From: Mycolicibacterium aurum | Lineage (GTDB): Bacteria > Actinomycetota > Actinomycetes > Mycobacteriales > Mycobacteriaceae | Reading direction: 5' to 3' | NCBI RefSeq assembly: GCF_900637195.1 | Contig: NZ_LR134356.1 | Location: forward strand, 5,518,001-5,582,000 | Length of the DNA stretch: 64,000 nucleotides | Part shown: piece by piece, positions 36,560 to 44,983 of the stretch | How positions within the stretch are numbered: the first letter of the stretch is position 1 | Layout of the letters: every line of letters starts with the position of its first letter | Position numbers and translations under genes: made by a program | Notes under the pieces: generated by a model | Told to the model about the DNA's origin: nothing | What the model saw: the letters and a program-made list of their open reading frames with translations, nothing else | Database searches by the model: none

Positions 36560-37290
36560 CCGAACCCAGACCCGAACCCGAGGTCGCCGTCGTGCGCGGT
36601 GTACACCGTTCCTTCAACGGCACCACGGTTCTCGACGGCGTGGACCTGTCGATCCGCAAGGGCGAGTTCGTTGCGCTGCTGGGCCGCAGCGGGTCCGGCA
36701 AGAGCACGCTGTTGCGCGCGCTCGCCGGGCTCGACCACGGGGTGTCCGGCTCCGGTGACCTGTTCGTCTCCCCCGACGTCTCGGTGGTGTTTCAGGATTC
36801 CCGGCTGCTGCCGTGGTCACGGGTGCTGGACAACGTGACGCTCGGTCTGTCCGGGCGCGACGCCCGGGCGCGCGGTGTCGCGGTGCTGGCCGACGTGGGC
36901 CTGGCCGGCCGCGAGAATGCCTGGCCCTATGCCCTTTCCGGTGGCGAGCAGCAGCGCGTCGCTCTGGCAAGGTCCCTGGTCCGCGACCCCGCGCTGCTGC
37001 TGGCCGACGAACCGTTCGGCGCCCTCGACGCGCTGACCCGGGTCCGGATGCACCGTCTGCTCAAGGAACTGTGCGCGAAGTACCGGCCGGGCGTGCTTCT
37101 GGTGACCCACGATGTCGACGAGGCGGTGGCGCTGGCCGACCGGGTGCTCGTGCTCGACGACGGCAGGTTCGTCGCCGACCGCCGGCTGGACTTCCACACC
37201 CCTGGGGCCCGTACCTACCGCAACCCCGAGTTCATCACGCACCGCGAGGCGCTGCTGACCGCCCTCGGCGTCGACACCACCGCGGGCTGA
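36535..37290 (+). CDS. SsuB/TauB-like ABC ATPase
   Basis: 251 aa. Walker A GRSGSGKST (50-58), signature LSGGEQQRVALARSL, Walker B LLLADEPFGALDALTR and a switch His in VTHDVDEA. It energises the SsuA/SsuC-like importer. Overlap with the permease gene indicates one transcript. Confidence 0.92.
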   Translation: MAASARHLTEPRPEPEVAVVRGVHRSFNGTTVLDGVDLSIRKGEFVALLGRSGSGKSTLLRALAGLDHGVSGSGDLFVSPDVSVVFQDSRLLPWSRVLDNVTLGLSGRDARARGVAVLADVGLAGRENAWPYALSGGEQQRVALARSLVRDPALLLADEPFGALDALTRVRMHRLLKELCAKYRPGVLLVTHDVDEAVALADRVLVLDDGRFVADRRLDFHTPGARTYRNPEFITHREALLTALGVDTTAG

Positions 37291-37373
37291 AACCGACCTT
37301 GGCGGTACTCGCCCCAGTGCCTAAGTTGCTGCCAAAGCGGAATGGCTCGACGACCCTCGGGTTATAGCCAGGT

Positions 37374-38249
37374 ATGGACCTCGGACTCAGCATTCCCATC
37401 CTCGACATCGACGGCGGAACTGCCGCCATCGGACCGGAGCTCGCGAAGGTGGGCGCAGCCGCGGAGGGGGCGGGCGCCACCTCGCTGTGGTTCATGGACC
37501 ACTTCTTCCAGATCGAGCCGACGGGGCTGCCCGCCGAGGCCAACATGCTGGAGGGCTACACGCTGCTGGGCTACCTGGCCGGGCACACGTCGCAGATCAG
37601 TCTCGGACTGCTCGTCACCGGTGTGACGTACCGTCACCCGGGGTTGCTCGCCAAGACCGTGACGACCGTGGATGTGCTGTCAGGCGGTCGCGCGGTGCTC
37701 GGCATCGGAGCGGCCTGGTTCGAGCGCGAGCACGTCGGCCTCGGCGTGCCCTATCCGCCGCTGGCCGAGCGTTTCGAACGGCTTGAAGAAGCGCTGCAAA
37801 TCTGCAACCAGATGTGGGATCCGGAGAACAACGGCCCGTACGAGGGCAAGCACTACCGCCTGCAGGAGACGCTGTGCAACCCGCAGCCGATCAACCGGCC
37901 GAAGGTGCTGATCGGTGGCAGCGGTGAGCGCAAGACGTTGCGCCTGGTCGCTCAGTACGGCGACGCCTGCAACCTGTTCGGCACCTCTCCCGACGAGGTG
38001 GCTCACAAGCTGCGGGTGCTGCGCGGGCACTGCGATGACGCTGCCCGCGACTACGACGCCATCCGCAAGACGATCATGGTCAACGACCTCAGCCCGGCAC
38101 CCGAGACGCGGGACGACTTCGTCCGCACCATGGCCGAATACGCCACGCTCGGCATCGACGAAGTCATCGTCTTTCCACCCACCGGATCTCCGGCGAAGTG
38201 GATCGACAGCATCGCCCCGGCGGTCAAGCAGCTCGCCGAGATCGGGTGA
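37374..38249 (+). CDS. LLM-class F420-dependent oxidoreductase
   Basis: 291 aa. Bacterial luciferase-like fold with WFMDHFFQ, LVTGVTYRHPGLLAKTVTTVDVLSGGRAVLGIGAAW and LIGGSGERKTLRLVAQYGDACNLF. Actinobacterial members with this layout normally use F420H2. Separate from the SsuABC-like operon by 83 bases. Substrate unknown. Confidence 0.82.
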   Translation: MDLGLSIPILDIDGGTAAIGPELAKVGAAAEGAGATSLWFMDHFFQIEPTGLPAEANMLEGYTLLGYLAGHTSQISLGLLVTGVTYRHPGLLAKTVTTVDVLSGGRAVLGIGAAWFEREHVGLGVPYPPLAERFERLEEALQICNQMWDPENNGPYEGKHYRLQETLCNPQPINRPKVLIGGSGERKTLRLVAQYGDACNLFGTSPDEVAHKLRVLRGHCDDAARDYDAIRKTIMVNDLSPAPETRDDFVRTMAEYATLGIDEVIVFPPTGSPAKWIDSIAPAVKQLAEIG

Positions 38250-38302
38250 CCTTCCGCGCCACCTCTTGACCTGAACATTTGTTGAGGTTGCAGCCTGGAG
38301 GC

Positions 38303-38950
38303 ATGAAACACGTACTCGACGATCTCTGGGAAACCCGCACCTACTCACCGTTTCCCGGCCTGACCACTCACGCCTACCTGTGGACGCCCTTCCGGGCGCT
38401 GTTCTATTCACCGGGCAGCGACGACGAGTTCGACGACATTGCCGGCCTCGGCGGCGTCAGCCATCAGTACCTGTCCCACCGCGACGAGGCGGGTCCGATG
38501 CTGACGTCGATCGCCGCGCGGTTCGGTTCGACACTGCACGCCCCCGAGGCGGATCTGCACGACATCGGACAGCACGCCCATGTCGACGTACCGTTGCGCG
38601 ACCACCACACCGACCCCAACGGCGTCGAGATCATCCCGACGCCCGGACACTCCCCCGGCAGCGTCTGCTACCGCGTCCGCGGTGCGGAAGGGGTCTACCT
38701 GTTCACCGGCGACACCCTGTTCTGCAACGCCGAGGGACAGTGGTGGGCCGGCTACATCGAGGGCTTCCACCAGCCGCAGGACGCCATCACGATCGCCGAC
38801 AGCCTGCGTATCCTCGCCGACCTGTCGCCTGATGTGGTGATCTCCAGTGCCTACCAGGGAGATTCCGCGGTGCACCGAATCGAACCCGGCCAGTGGCGAA
38901 GCCAGGTGGAACACGCGCTGGCCGGCCTGCCTACCGCTGCGCGTACATAG
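38303..38950 (+). CDS. Metallo-beta-lactamase-fold protein with degenerate HxHxDH motif
   Basis: 215 aa from the ATG at 38303, after GGAGG. The fold is suggested by THAYLW, PTPGHSPGSVCYRV and YLFTGDTLFC. However, the metal motif HxHxDH reads SHRDEAG, so at least two ligands of the usual dinuclear site are missing. It may bind one metal or act non-hydrolytically. The 3' end overlaps the convergent reactivase gene by 20 bases. Confidence 0.7.
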   Translation: MKHVLDDLWETRTYSPFPGLTTHAYLWTPFRALFYSPGSDDEFDDIAGLGGVSHQYLSHRDEAGPMLTSIAARFGSTLHAPEADLHDIGQHAHVDVPLRDHHTDPNGVEIIPTPGHSPGSVCYRVRGAEGVYLFTGDTLFCNAEGQWWAGYIEGFHQPQDAITIADSLRILADLSPDVVISSAYQGDSAVHRIEPGQWRSQVEHALAGLPTAART

Positions 38951-40640
38951 CGACCAGGCCGCGGGCCACGGCGAAGCGAGGGCCGTGCACACCGTCGATA
39001 TTGGCCCGGCCCACCACCACCGGGACGCTGCGCAGGGTCTCACCCACGGTGCGCATGAGCTCGTCGTCGAGTGCGCCACCACCCGCGAGAACCAGTGCGG
39101 CGGGTGCCTTCTCGAACGCGGTCAGGCATCGGGAGATGTTGGCGGCGACCGTCTCCTGCTTGATCGCCAGCCGCAGGCTGCGCCATTCCTCGGCGGCCAG
39201 GCGATTGGAGAACGGCACCAAGCCGGCACTCCCCCGAGCACACAACCTGCCGATCGCGTCCGATGACGCCGGGGAGTCGAGGAAGACGCGGCGCCCGTCC
39301 TCCTCGTGCGCGACATGCGGACCCTCCACCCGGACGGCCGGAGTGCGCTTGACCGTCTCGGCCAGCGCCCGCGGTACGCCCAACACCCGTGCGACGGCGA
39401 CCGTGATCGACTCGCCCGCACCGGCAGCAACCACAGTTCGGTCGGCGCCGATGAGATCGACTGTGCCACCGCCGATATCGCATACCACCGCATCCGGTGG
39501 CAGGCCCGGCGTGGTGCGTGCACCCCATGCGGCGGCCTCCGGTTCGGTGGTCAGCGTCTGTGCGGGACGGCCTGTCAGCCGGCCGAGCACCGCGGCTGCA
39601 TCCTCGGCTTCCTCAGCGGCCAGCAGGGCCACGACCGTGCCCTGGGTGTCGGCAACCCCGCGCCGGAGCCAGGCGCCGTTGTCGATCGCCGCGAGGTCGG
39701 TGAAGAACGCGTCGTGCACGGCGAGACCGTCCGCCGCGGTCGGTACGGCCCGCAACCTGACGGCAGCGACGCGGCCCGGTGCTGATCGCCGCAGCACGGT
39801 GTGCGCCTGGGCCGGCGAGTACCGGACGGTTGTGGCGCCGGTACGGATCTGCACATAGTCGCCGTCCTCGGTCGGCGGATCCGGCGGATCGGTGCGCTGC
39901 GTGACGGCGATCGCCGCCGAATCGGCCAGCTCCCGGCAGAATTCGGCGACCTCGACCAGGCTGTCGGCCGGCAACTGCAGTGCCGCGGACAGCGCAATCG
40001 GGTCGGCCATCGCACGGTACGCGCGACCCTCCTCGACCACTTCGACGGCCACCAACGCTCCCGGCGCCAGGTCCGCGACGTCGGCTTCGTCCACCACCGG
40101 CACATCCACCGGGATCCGGTTGCGGATCAGCACGGCGTCGTCCTGGGCGGCCACCACTCCCACCACCTGCCAACCCCGCTCGACCGCACCGGTGATCTCC
40201 CGCGCCGCCACCTCGAAATCGGTGGTCCCGTCTACGGAGATGACCACCGGACCCGCGACGACCGGGCGGTCCAGATCGACGAGCCGAACATGCTGTCCCA
40301 CTCCGTATCCCGTACCGGCTGGAGTGCTGGCATCAGGGCGGCGCAGACTCCGCACCGGGGACGACGGCGAGAACGCGGGCGGGATCGGCGCCGTCGCGGT
40401 ATCCACCGGACGCAACGCCGACAGCAGGAGTTCGTCGGCAGGGGTTCCCGCGTCGACCTCGATCCTGTGCAGCAGCGCGGCCGCCCCGTGCAGCGACTCC
40501 TCACTGCCCTTGCGGCCCCGTGTGGGGGCCTGGTCATACGCGACGGTGGTGACGGTGCCGTCCTGCACCCGGGCCAGCACGATCTCCGTGGTGTGGTTGC
40601 CGATGTCGATCCCGGCGACCAGGCGTCCCACAGGCGTCAA
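38931..40640 (-). CDS. ddrA: Diol dehydratase-reactivating factor, large subunit
   Basis: 569 aa, TTG start overlapping the small-subunit stop (TTGA). Actin/Hsp70-like ATPase motifs: phosphate 1 AGIDIGNHTTEIVLA and phosphate 2 VVCDIGGGTVDLIGA; VLAGGGALDDELM near the end is an adenosine motif. The protein exchanges damaged cobalamin on the dehydratase for fresh coenzyme B12 using ATP. The small subunit (DdrB/PduH, ~115-125 aa), which normally completes this chaperone, is not encoded beside it. Last gene of the permease-dehydratase operon. Confidence 0.9.
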   Translation of the reverse strand: MTPVGRLVAGIDIGNHTTEIVLARVQDGTVTTVAYDQAPTRGRKGSEESLHGAAALLHRIEVDAGTPADELLLSALRPVDTATAPIPPAFSPSSPVRSLRRPDASTPAGTGYGVGQHVRLVDLDRPVVAGPVVISVDGTTDFEVAAREITGAVERGWQVVGVVAAQDDAVLIRNRIPVDVPVVDEADVADLAPGALVAVEVVEEGRAYRAMADPIALSAALQLPADSLVEVAEFCRELADSAAIAVTQRTDPPDPPTEDGDYVQIRTGATTVRYSPAQAHTVLRRSAPGRVAAVRLRAVPTAADGLAVHDAFFTDLAAIDNGAWLRRGVADTQGTVVALLAAEEAEDAAAVLGRLTGRPAQTLTTEPEAAAWGARTTPGLPPDAVVCDIGGGTVDLIGADRTVVAAGAGESITVAVARVLGVPRALAETVKRTPAVRVEGPHVAHEEDGRRVFLDSPASSDAIGRLCARGSAGLVPFSNRLAAEEWRSLRLAIKQETVAANISRCLTAFEKAPAALVLAGGGALDDELMRTVGETLRSVPVVVGRANIDGVHGPRFAVARGLVAMYAQR

Positions 40641-40993
40641 CGCAACAGGCCGCGACGGGCGTAGACCGCCGCAGCCTGCTCGACCAGGGCCGCACAGCGC
40701 GGCGCCCCGGTCGCCAGCAGTGAGGTCCGGAGGTCGTCGAGGTCGGCGGCCGTCGACCGGTGCGGCCGCAGCGCCTCGTACAGCGCCATCACCTGCTCGT
40801 CGTCGATCAGGGCCAATTCGGCTGCGCGCAGGAAGTTCTCGGCCAGCTGCGGGTTGCCGCCCTCGGCGGCCACCGCCGCCTGGTGCGCCAGTGCGGCCGG
40901 ATCCATCCGGAGGTCCCCGAGCCCCAGCTTGCCGTCGACGGCGTTCGCCACCGTGATCTCGCGGCTCGCCGCAGCGCTGATCTTCTCAGTCAC
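40637..40993 (-). CDS. pduE: B12-dependent diol dehydratase, small subunit
   Basis: 118 aa. Matches the core of PduE (LGLGDLRMDPAALAHQAAVA, NFLRAAELALIDDEQVMALYEALRPHRST, ALVEQAAAVYARRGLLR). PduE of enteric bacteria is ~170 aa because of an N-terminal targeting extension that sends the enzyme into the microcompartment; that extension is missing here. It overlaps both neighbours by 4 bases. Confidence 0.9.
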   Translation of the reverse strand: MTEKISAAASREITVANAVDGKLGLGDLRMDPAALAHQAAVAAEGGNPQLAENFLRAAELALIDDEQVMALYEALRPHRSTAADLDDLRTSLLATGAPRCAALVEQAAAVYARRGLLR

Positions 40994-43230
40994 GGGTTCT
41001 CGACCTTTACTGTCATCGGCGGCTGCCCGGGTTCGAACGCCTCGCGTTCGAGTGCCACGAGCGCGACGGCCCTGGCGTGGTAGCGCGCCGAGATCGACTC
41101 GTCGGTACCTCCGGTGAAGATCGGCACCGGTGCCATGCCCTTGGCGTGGCGGGCGGCGTTCTTGCCCAGCTCGCGGTACATCTTCGCGGTCAACAGCGGA
41201 GCCACACTGAACAGTTCCAGGTTGGCCAGCGGCGCCAGGTCACGGCGATGGATCAGCGCGGTGCCCTTGCCCTGCAACCCGATTCCTATACCCGAGCCGG
41301 ACAGCCGGGCGGCTGTCAGCCCGATGAGACCGACGTCGATGGTGGAACGCACCCGGACCGTCCTGGCCACGCAGCCCTCCTCCTCCAGGCCTGCCGATAT
41401 CTGCCGGAGCACCTCGCCGACCGTCAGCCCGCACAGGCTCAGCCACACACTGCGGCCCCAGGCCGGCGACAGCCCTATGCAGACCTCACGCGGATCGCTG
41501 CCCTGGCGCGCCGGCTCGACGTCGGTGACGACGACATGACCGTGGTGTTCGACCTGATCGGCGGTCAACTCGGCGCTGCTGCGGGCCTGCCGGACCGCGT
41601 CGATCTCGGCGCGCCGATGCTCGGTGAGCGCGTAACCCGTTGCGGGCCCGCTGTAGTCGTTGGGATCGGTGAGCTTGGACAGCACGTGGAACTGCTCGTC
41701 GAAGATCGCCGATGTCTGCAGCTGGTCGCCGCGCAGGCGTTCCCGCGTCAGCGTCGTGATGGCCTCGGCCTCCTCGGTGAAGCCAGTGCGCTGCAGCGAC
41801 GCGATGACGTCGAACACCGTGAGCTGTTTGGCTTCGATCGACGTCGCCGCTTCGGCCACCATCTTCGGGTGTCCGGCGGGCAGGTCCCGGGATCCGTTGG
41901 CGAACACCACCTCCTCGACGCGGGCGTCGTCGTAGTCGGCGAGGCCGAGATCGCGGTACACCGCCTGCACCGCCGTTGCGGCCCGGCGGCGTACCGCTTC
42001 CAGGTGCTCGGGCGACACGGTGCGCAGGCCCCCGTCGGCGCCCCAGTCGCGTTGCAGGACGAGGAAGTCGTCCATATCGTCGGAGTTGAAGTTCGACAGC
42101 GCGAACGCGTTGTCGTAGCGCGGAATCGACCCGAATCCGGAGAAGATGAAGTCCGCTCCCGCCAGCAGCACCGGCAGGGTGTGCGCGCTGCGCCGGATGT
42201 CGGACTCGGAGATCAGATTGTCGTTGCCCGCGCACGATTCGAGATCGCGCATCATCACCATCAGGTTTTCGGCGAGCAGTTCCTTCATGCCCTCCGGCAC
42301 CGATGCCACCACCCCGACGCCGTCGATGCCGCCGTTCTGCACGCCCTGGGAGCCCAGCGCCCTGGCCAGCGATACGCACCGCGACTCCAGGTACAGGATC
42401 GAACACCTCTCGGCGGCGCCCATCAGCACTTCGGCGCCGCCGCCGCTGGTGACGCGCATCTTGAGCCCGCGAGAGGCGTACGCCGAGGTCAGGATCGCCT
42501 TGCTGAACGGGGTGTCGTCGCCGTCGACGAACACCTGCTCGGTGCCGTAGATCGAGATGGTCTCGGCGTAGCTGGTGAGACCCCGCAGCCCCAGCCGCAG
42601 TTCCAGCGCCTCCTCGATGGAGCACTGCGCCATCGCCCCCGGCGTGCCGACCTGCGAACCGATCAGCAGCGCCACCGCGTTCGACGGCGCGTCACCGAGC
42701 ACCGGCACCGTCGTCTCCACCTCACGGAACCCGTAGGCCACCGCCGACGCCGCGTCCGCGGCGATCAGCAGCGGGTCGTCGAGCTGGTTGGTGACGTGGG
42801 CCTGATTGCTCGGGGTGCGTCGGGCCCGCATCTTGGCCATCGCCATCTGCATCTCGACCGGGGACATCAGCGCGACGACGCGGGCCAGCTTCGCCGGGGT
42901 GGTGCCACCGATCAGCCGCACCACCTCGGCACGAGACACGTTGACGTCGACCGCCATCCGCGCCAGCGTGACGTCGTCGAGCGCCATCGCCTCCTCGGCG
43001 ACGGCGAGGTCGATTCCGTACCGCGCGATGAACTCGTCGATGACGTCGAACTCGACGGCGCCTTTGCCGTCGAGTTCGACCACCTCACCACCGCGAATCT
43101 CCAGCGATGGCGAGGGGTCATGGGGGCTGCGCATCGCGACCAGGCCGAGTTCAGCGTCGGGGACGCTGAACCCGTCGAGGTTGACCGGCTTGGAGTTCAG
43201 TACCCGAAACCGGCCCAACTCCTCTGCCAC
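40990..43230 (-). CDS. pduCD: B12-dependent diol dehydratase, fused large and medium subunits
   Basis: 746 aa. Residues ~1-550 correspond to PduC and ~575-746 to PduD (VCIGLSPAWG; LSGSGIGIGLQGKGT; NLELFSVAPLLT). Active-site residues known from the Klebsiella enzyme are conserved: Gln143 and His145 (QAHVTN), Glu172 (VETTV) and Asp360 (GADFIFSG). It dehydrates 1,2-propanediol to propionaldehyde (or glycerol to 3-hydroxypropionaldehyde) by a radical mechanism with adenosylcobalamin. The fusion is unlike the separate enteric subunits. No encapsulation extension is visible at the N-terminus. Confidence 0.93.
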   Translation of the reverse strand: MAEELGRFRVLNSKPVNLDGFSVPDAELGLVAMRSPHDPSPSLEIRGGEVVELDGKGAVEFDVIDEFIARYGIDLAVAEEAMALDDVTLARMAVDVNVSRAEVVRLIGGTTPAKLARVVALMSPVEMQMAMAKMRARRTPSNQAHVTNQLDDPLLIAADAASAVAYGFREVETTVPVLGDAPSNAVALLIGSQVGTPGAMAQCSIEEALELRLGLRGLTSYAETISIYGTEQVFVDGDDTPFSKAILTSAYASRGLKMRVTSGGGAEVLMGAAERCSILYLESRCVSLARALGSQGVQNGGIDGVGVVASVPEGMKELLAENLMVMMRDLESCAGNDNLISESDIRRSAHTLPVLLAGADFIFSGFGSIPRYDNAFALSNFNSDDMDDFLVLQRDWGADGGLRTVSPEHLEAVRRRAATAVQAVYRDLGLADYDDARVEEVVFANGSRDLPAGHPKMVAEAATSIEAKQLTVFDVIASLQRTGFTEEAEAITTLTRERLRGDQLQTSAIFDEQFHVLSKLTDPNDYSGPATGYALTEHRRAEIDAVRQARSSAELTADQVEHHGHVVVTDVEPARQGSDPREVCIGLSPAWGRSVWLSLCGLTVGEVLRQISAGLEEEGCVARTVRVRSTIDVGLIGLTAARLSGSGIGIGLQGKGTALIHRRDLAPLANLELFSVAPLLTAKMYRELGKNAARHAKGMAPVPIFTGGTDESISARYHARAVALVALEREAFEPGQPPMTVKVENP

Positions 43231-43240
43231 AAAGGCCTCC

Positions 43241-44776
43241 CTAGTCGCGGATCTCGCTGTCGTCGTACACGACCCGACCGATCAGCTCATAGCGCCGCTT
43301 GTCATTGAACTTGAAGTACAGCGCCATCGCAGCACCGAGCGCGAACAGCCCCACCACGATCCACGGGGTCAGCTTGAACAGCAGCGTGCCCGACGCGGCT
43401 CCGGCGGCCGACTCCTTGTGCTGCCAGAGCAGGTACACGACGTAGAGCATGCCGATGCCACCGAGCAGCGGCGCCAGGAACGTCTTGAACCAGTGCGCGC
43501 TGGACGGGTGGTTCTTGTGGAAGTGGAAGTACGCGATCACCGCGAAGGCACACAGCGACTGCACGATCAGGATCGCCATCGTGCCCAGGATCGCCAGCAG
43601 CCCGTACAGGTGGACGTAGGGATCCATGTCCGCGAAGAAGAACGCGAGCACCAGCACCAGCGTGATGCCCGATTGCACGAACGACGCGATGTAGGGCGAA
43701 CCGTGCGTGGGATGCGTCGCACCGATGGTCTTCTGGAGGCCCGTCGACAGACCCTCGCGACCCATCGCGTAGATGTAGCGCGACGCGCAGTTGTGGAATG
43801 CCATACCGCACGCGAAGGAACCCGTCACGAGCAGGAACTTGAACAACGTGATGGCCCAGTCTCCGTAGGTGGCCTGCACCGGATCGAAGAAGATGTTGCC
43901 CGCCGTCGCGGGGTCCTGCGCCAGCTCGACCGCCTGCTGCGGTCCCGTGCCCGCGATCGCCATCCACGAGACGAAGACGTAGAAGAGGCCCACACCCAGC
44001 ACGGCGATCATGGTGGCGCGCGGGATGATCCGCTTCGGGTCCTTGGACTCCTCGCCGTACATCGCCGTCGACTCGAACCCGACCCAGGACCAGAACGCGA
44101 AGAACAGGCCCAGGCCCGCGCTGGCTCCGACGATGCCCTCCGCGGCGGTGAACGCACCGATCGGGTTCAGTGTCTCGGCCACAACGAAGCCCTCGGGCCC
44201 GCCACCGCGGAACAGTACGGCCAGCGCCCCGAGCGACAGCATGAAGATCTCGGTGATCAGGAAGACTCCGAGGACCTTCGCGGTGAGGTTCACGTCGAAG
44301 TAGGTGAGCACACAGTTGAGCACCAGCATCAGGATCGCCGGTGCCAGCCAGGGCACGGAGATCCCGAACTGCGTCGCGGCGAAGTCGGCGAAGAAGTACG
44401 AGAAGATGCCGATCAACGAACCCTCGAAGACGATGTACGCCATCGTGATGATCATCCCGCTGGCCATGCCCATGACGCGGCCCAGCCCGTGCGAGATGAA
44501 GCCGTAGAACGCGCCGGTGGCGGTGATGTGCTTGGCCATCGTCGCGTAGCCGATCGCGAACAGCCCGAGCACGGTGGTGGCCACCAGGTAGCCGGCGGGG
44601 GCGTGTGAACCATTTCCGAAGCCGACGGCGATCGGCACGTTGCCGACCATCGCGGTGATCGGTGCGGCGGTGGCGACCGCCATGAAGATCACGCCGAACG
44701 TTCCGACCGCGTTGCGCTTGAGGCGCTGAACGGAATCCGGCGGGGTGGTCTGGCGGGGAACGACGTCTTCTGTCAT
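43241..44776 (-). CDS. APC-superfamily amino acid/amine permease
   Basis: 511 aa with about 12 transmembrane segments. The N-terminal signature GTFGVIFMAVATAAPITAMVGNVP and FWSWVGFESTAMYGEESKDPKRIIPRA are typical of APC transporters. It precedes the dehydratase by 10 bases, so both share a promoter. Permeases of this type accompany RMM microcompartment loci, where 1-amino-2-propanol or a related amino alcohol is the proposed cargo; propanediol itself would not need an amine permease. Confidence 0.88.
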   Translation of the reverse strand: MTEDVVPRQTTPPDSVQRLKRNAVGTFGVIFMAVATAAPITAMVGNVPIAVGFGNGSHAPAGYLVATTVLGLFAIGYATMAKHITATGAFYGFISHGLGRVMGMASGMIITMAYIVFEGSLIGIFSYFFADFAATQFGISVPWLAPAILMLVLNCVLTYFDVNLTAKVLGVFLITEIFMLSLGALAVLFRGGGPEGFVVAETLNPIGAFTAAEGIVGASAGLGLFFAFWSWVGFESTAMYGEESKDPKRIIPRATMIAVLGVGLFYVFVSWMAIAGTGPQQAVELAQDPATAGNIFFDPVQATYGDWAITLFKFLLVTGSFACGMAFHNCASRYIYAMGREGLSTGLQKTIGATHPTHGSPYIASFVQSGITLVLVLAFFFADMDPYVHLYGLLAILGTMAILIVQSLCAFAVIAYFHFHKNHPSSAHWFKTFLAPLLGGIGMLYVVYLLWQHKESAAGAASGTLLFKLTPWIVVGLFALGAAMALYFKFNDKRRYELIGRVVYDDSEIRD

Positions 44777-44834
44777 ATGCAGAGACCTTCCAGGAGTGAA
44801 GGAGAGAAACCCGGCTCAGCTCGTCCTGAACTGA

Positions 44835-44856
44835 CACTGTGGTCTAGGCCACAGTG
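44835..44856. promoter_or_regulatory. 22-bp near-perfect palindrome resembling HutC/DasR-type operators
   Basis: Arms CACTGTGG and CCACAGTG flank a CTAG centre with a single mismatched pair. The core TGGTCTAGGCCA differs at one position from the DasR/HutC-like TGGTCTAGACCA. It lies between the permease start codon and its likely promoter, where a bound regulator would block transcription of the dehydratase operon. Confidence 0.6.
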
Positions 44857-44872
44857 CTGAACCTCAGATATA

Positions 44873-44885
44873 TTGGCACTACCAA
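44873..44885. promoter_or_regulatory. TTGG-N5-CCAA operator-like element, permease side
   Basis: TTGGCACTACCAA; on the minus strand TTGGTAGTGCCAA. It overlaps a CAATATAT stretch that is a candidate -10 for the minus-strand operon. It matches the layout of the site before the GntR gene (51986-51998). Confidence 0.5.
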
Positions 44886-44915
44886 AAGAGCTGTGCAACC
44901 CCTGCGAGGCCTCAA

Positions 44916-44944
44916 TTGACATAAATGGTCGGACCCTTTAGTTT
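44916..44944 (+). promoter_or_regulatory. Promoter of the microcompartment operon with embedded GntR-type site
   Basis: -35 TTGACA (44916-44921), 17-nt spacer, -10 TAGTTT (44939-44944). The spacer holds GGTCGGACC (44927-44935), close to GGTCGAACC in the gntR promoter. A repressor bound there would occlude RNA polymerase. The first codon is 39 bases downstream of the -10. Confidence 0.65.
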
Positions 44945-44983
44945 TTGGTTCACACCCCGGCCGACCGCACGACAGGGAGTCCC

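Noticed and set aside
41077-43308. 743-codon plus-strand frame opposite the diol dehydratase
   Set aside because: Shadow of the dehydratase gene; composition is dominated by Arg, His and Gln with no motif.
44777-44983. Cobalamin riboswitch upstream of the B12-dependent dehydratase operon
   Set aside because: The gap is only about 207 bases and contains two promoters and palindromes. No B12-box or matching long-range pairing was seen.
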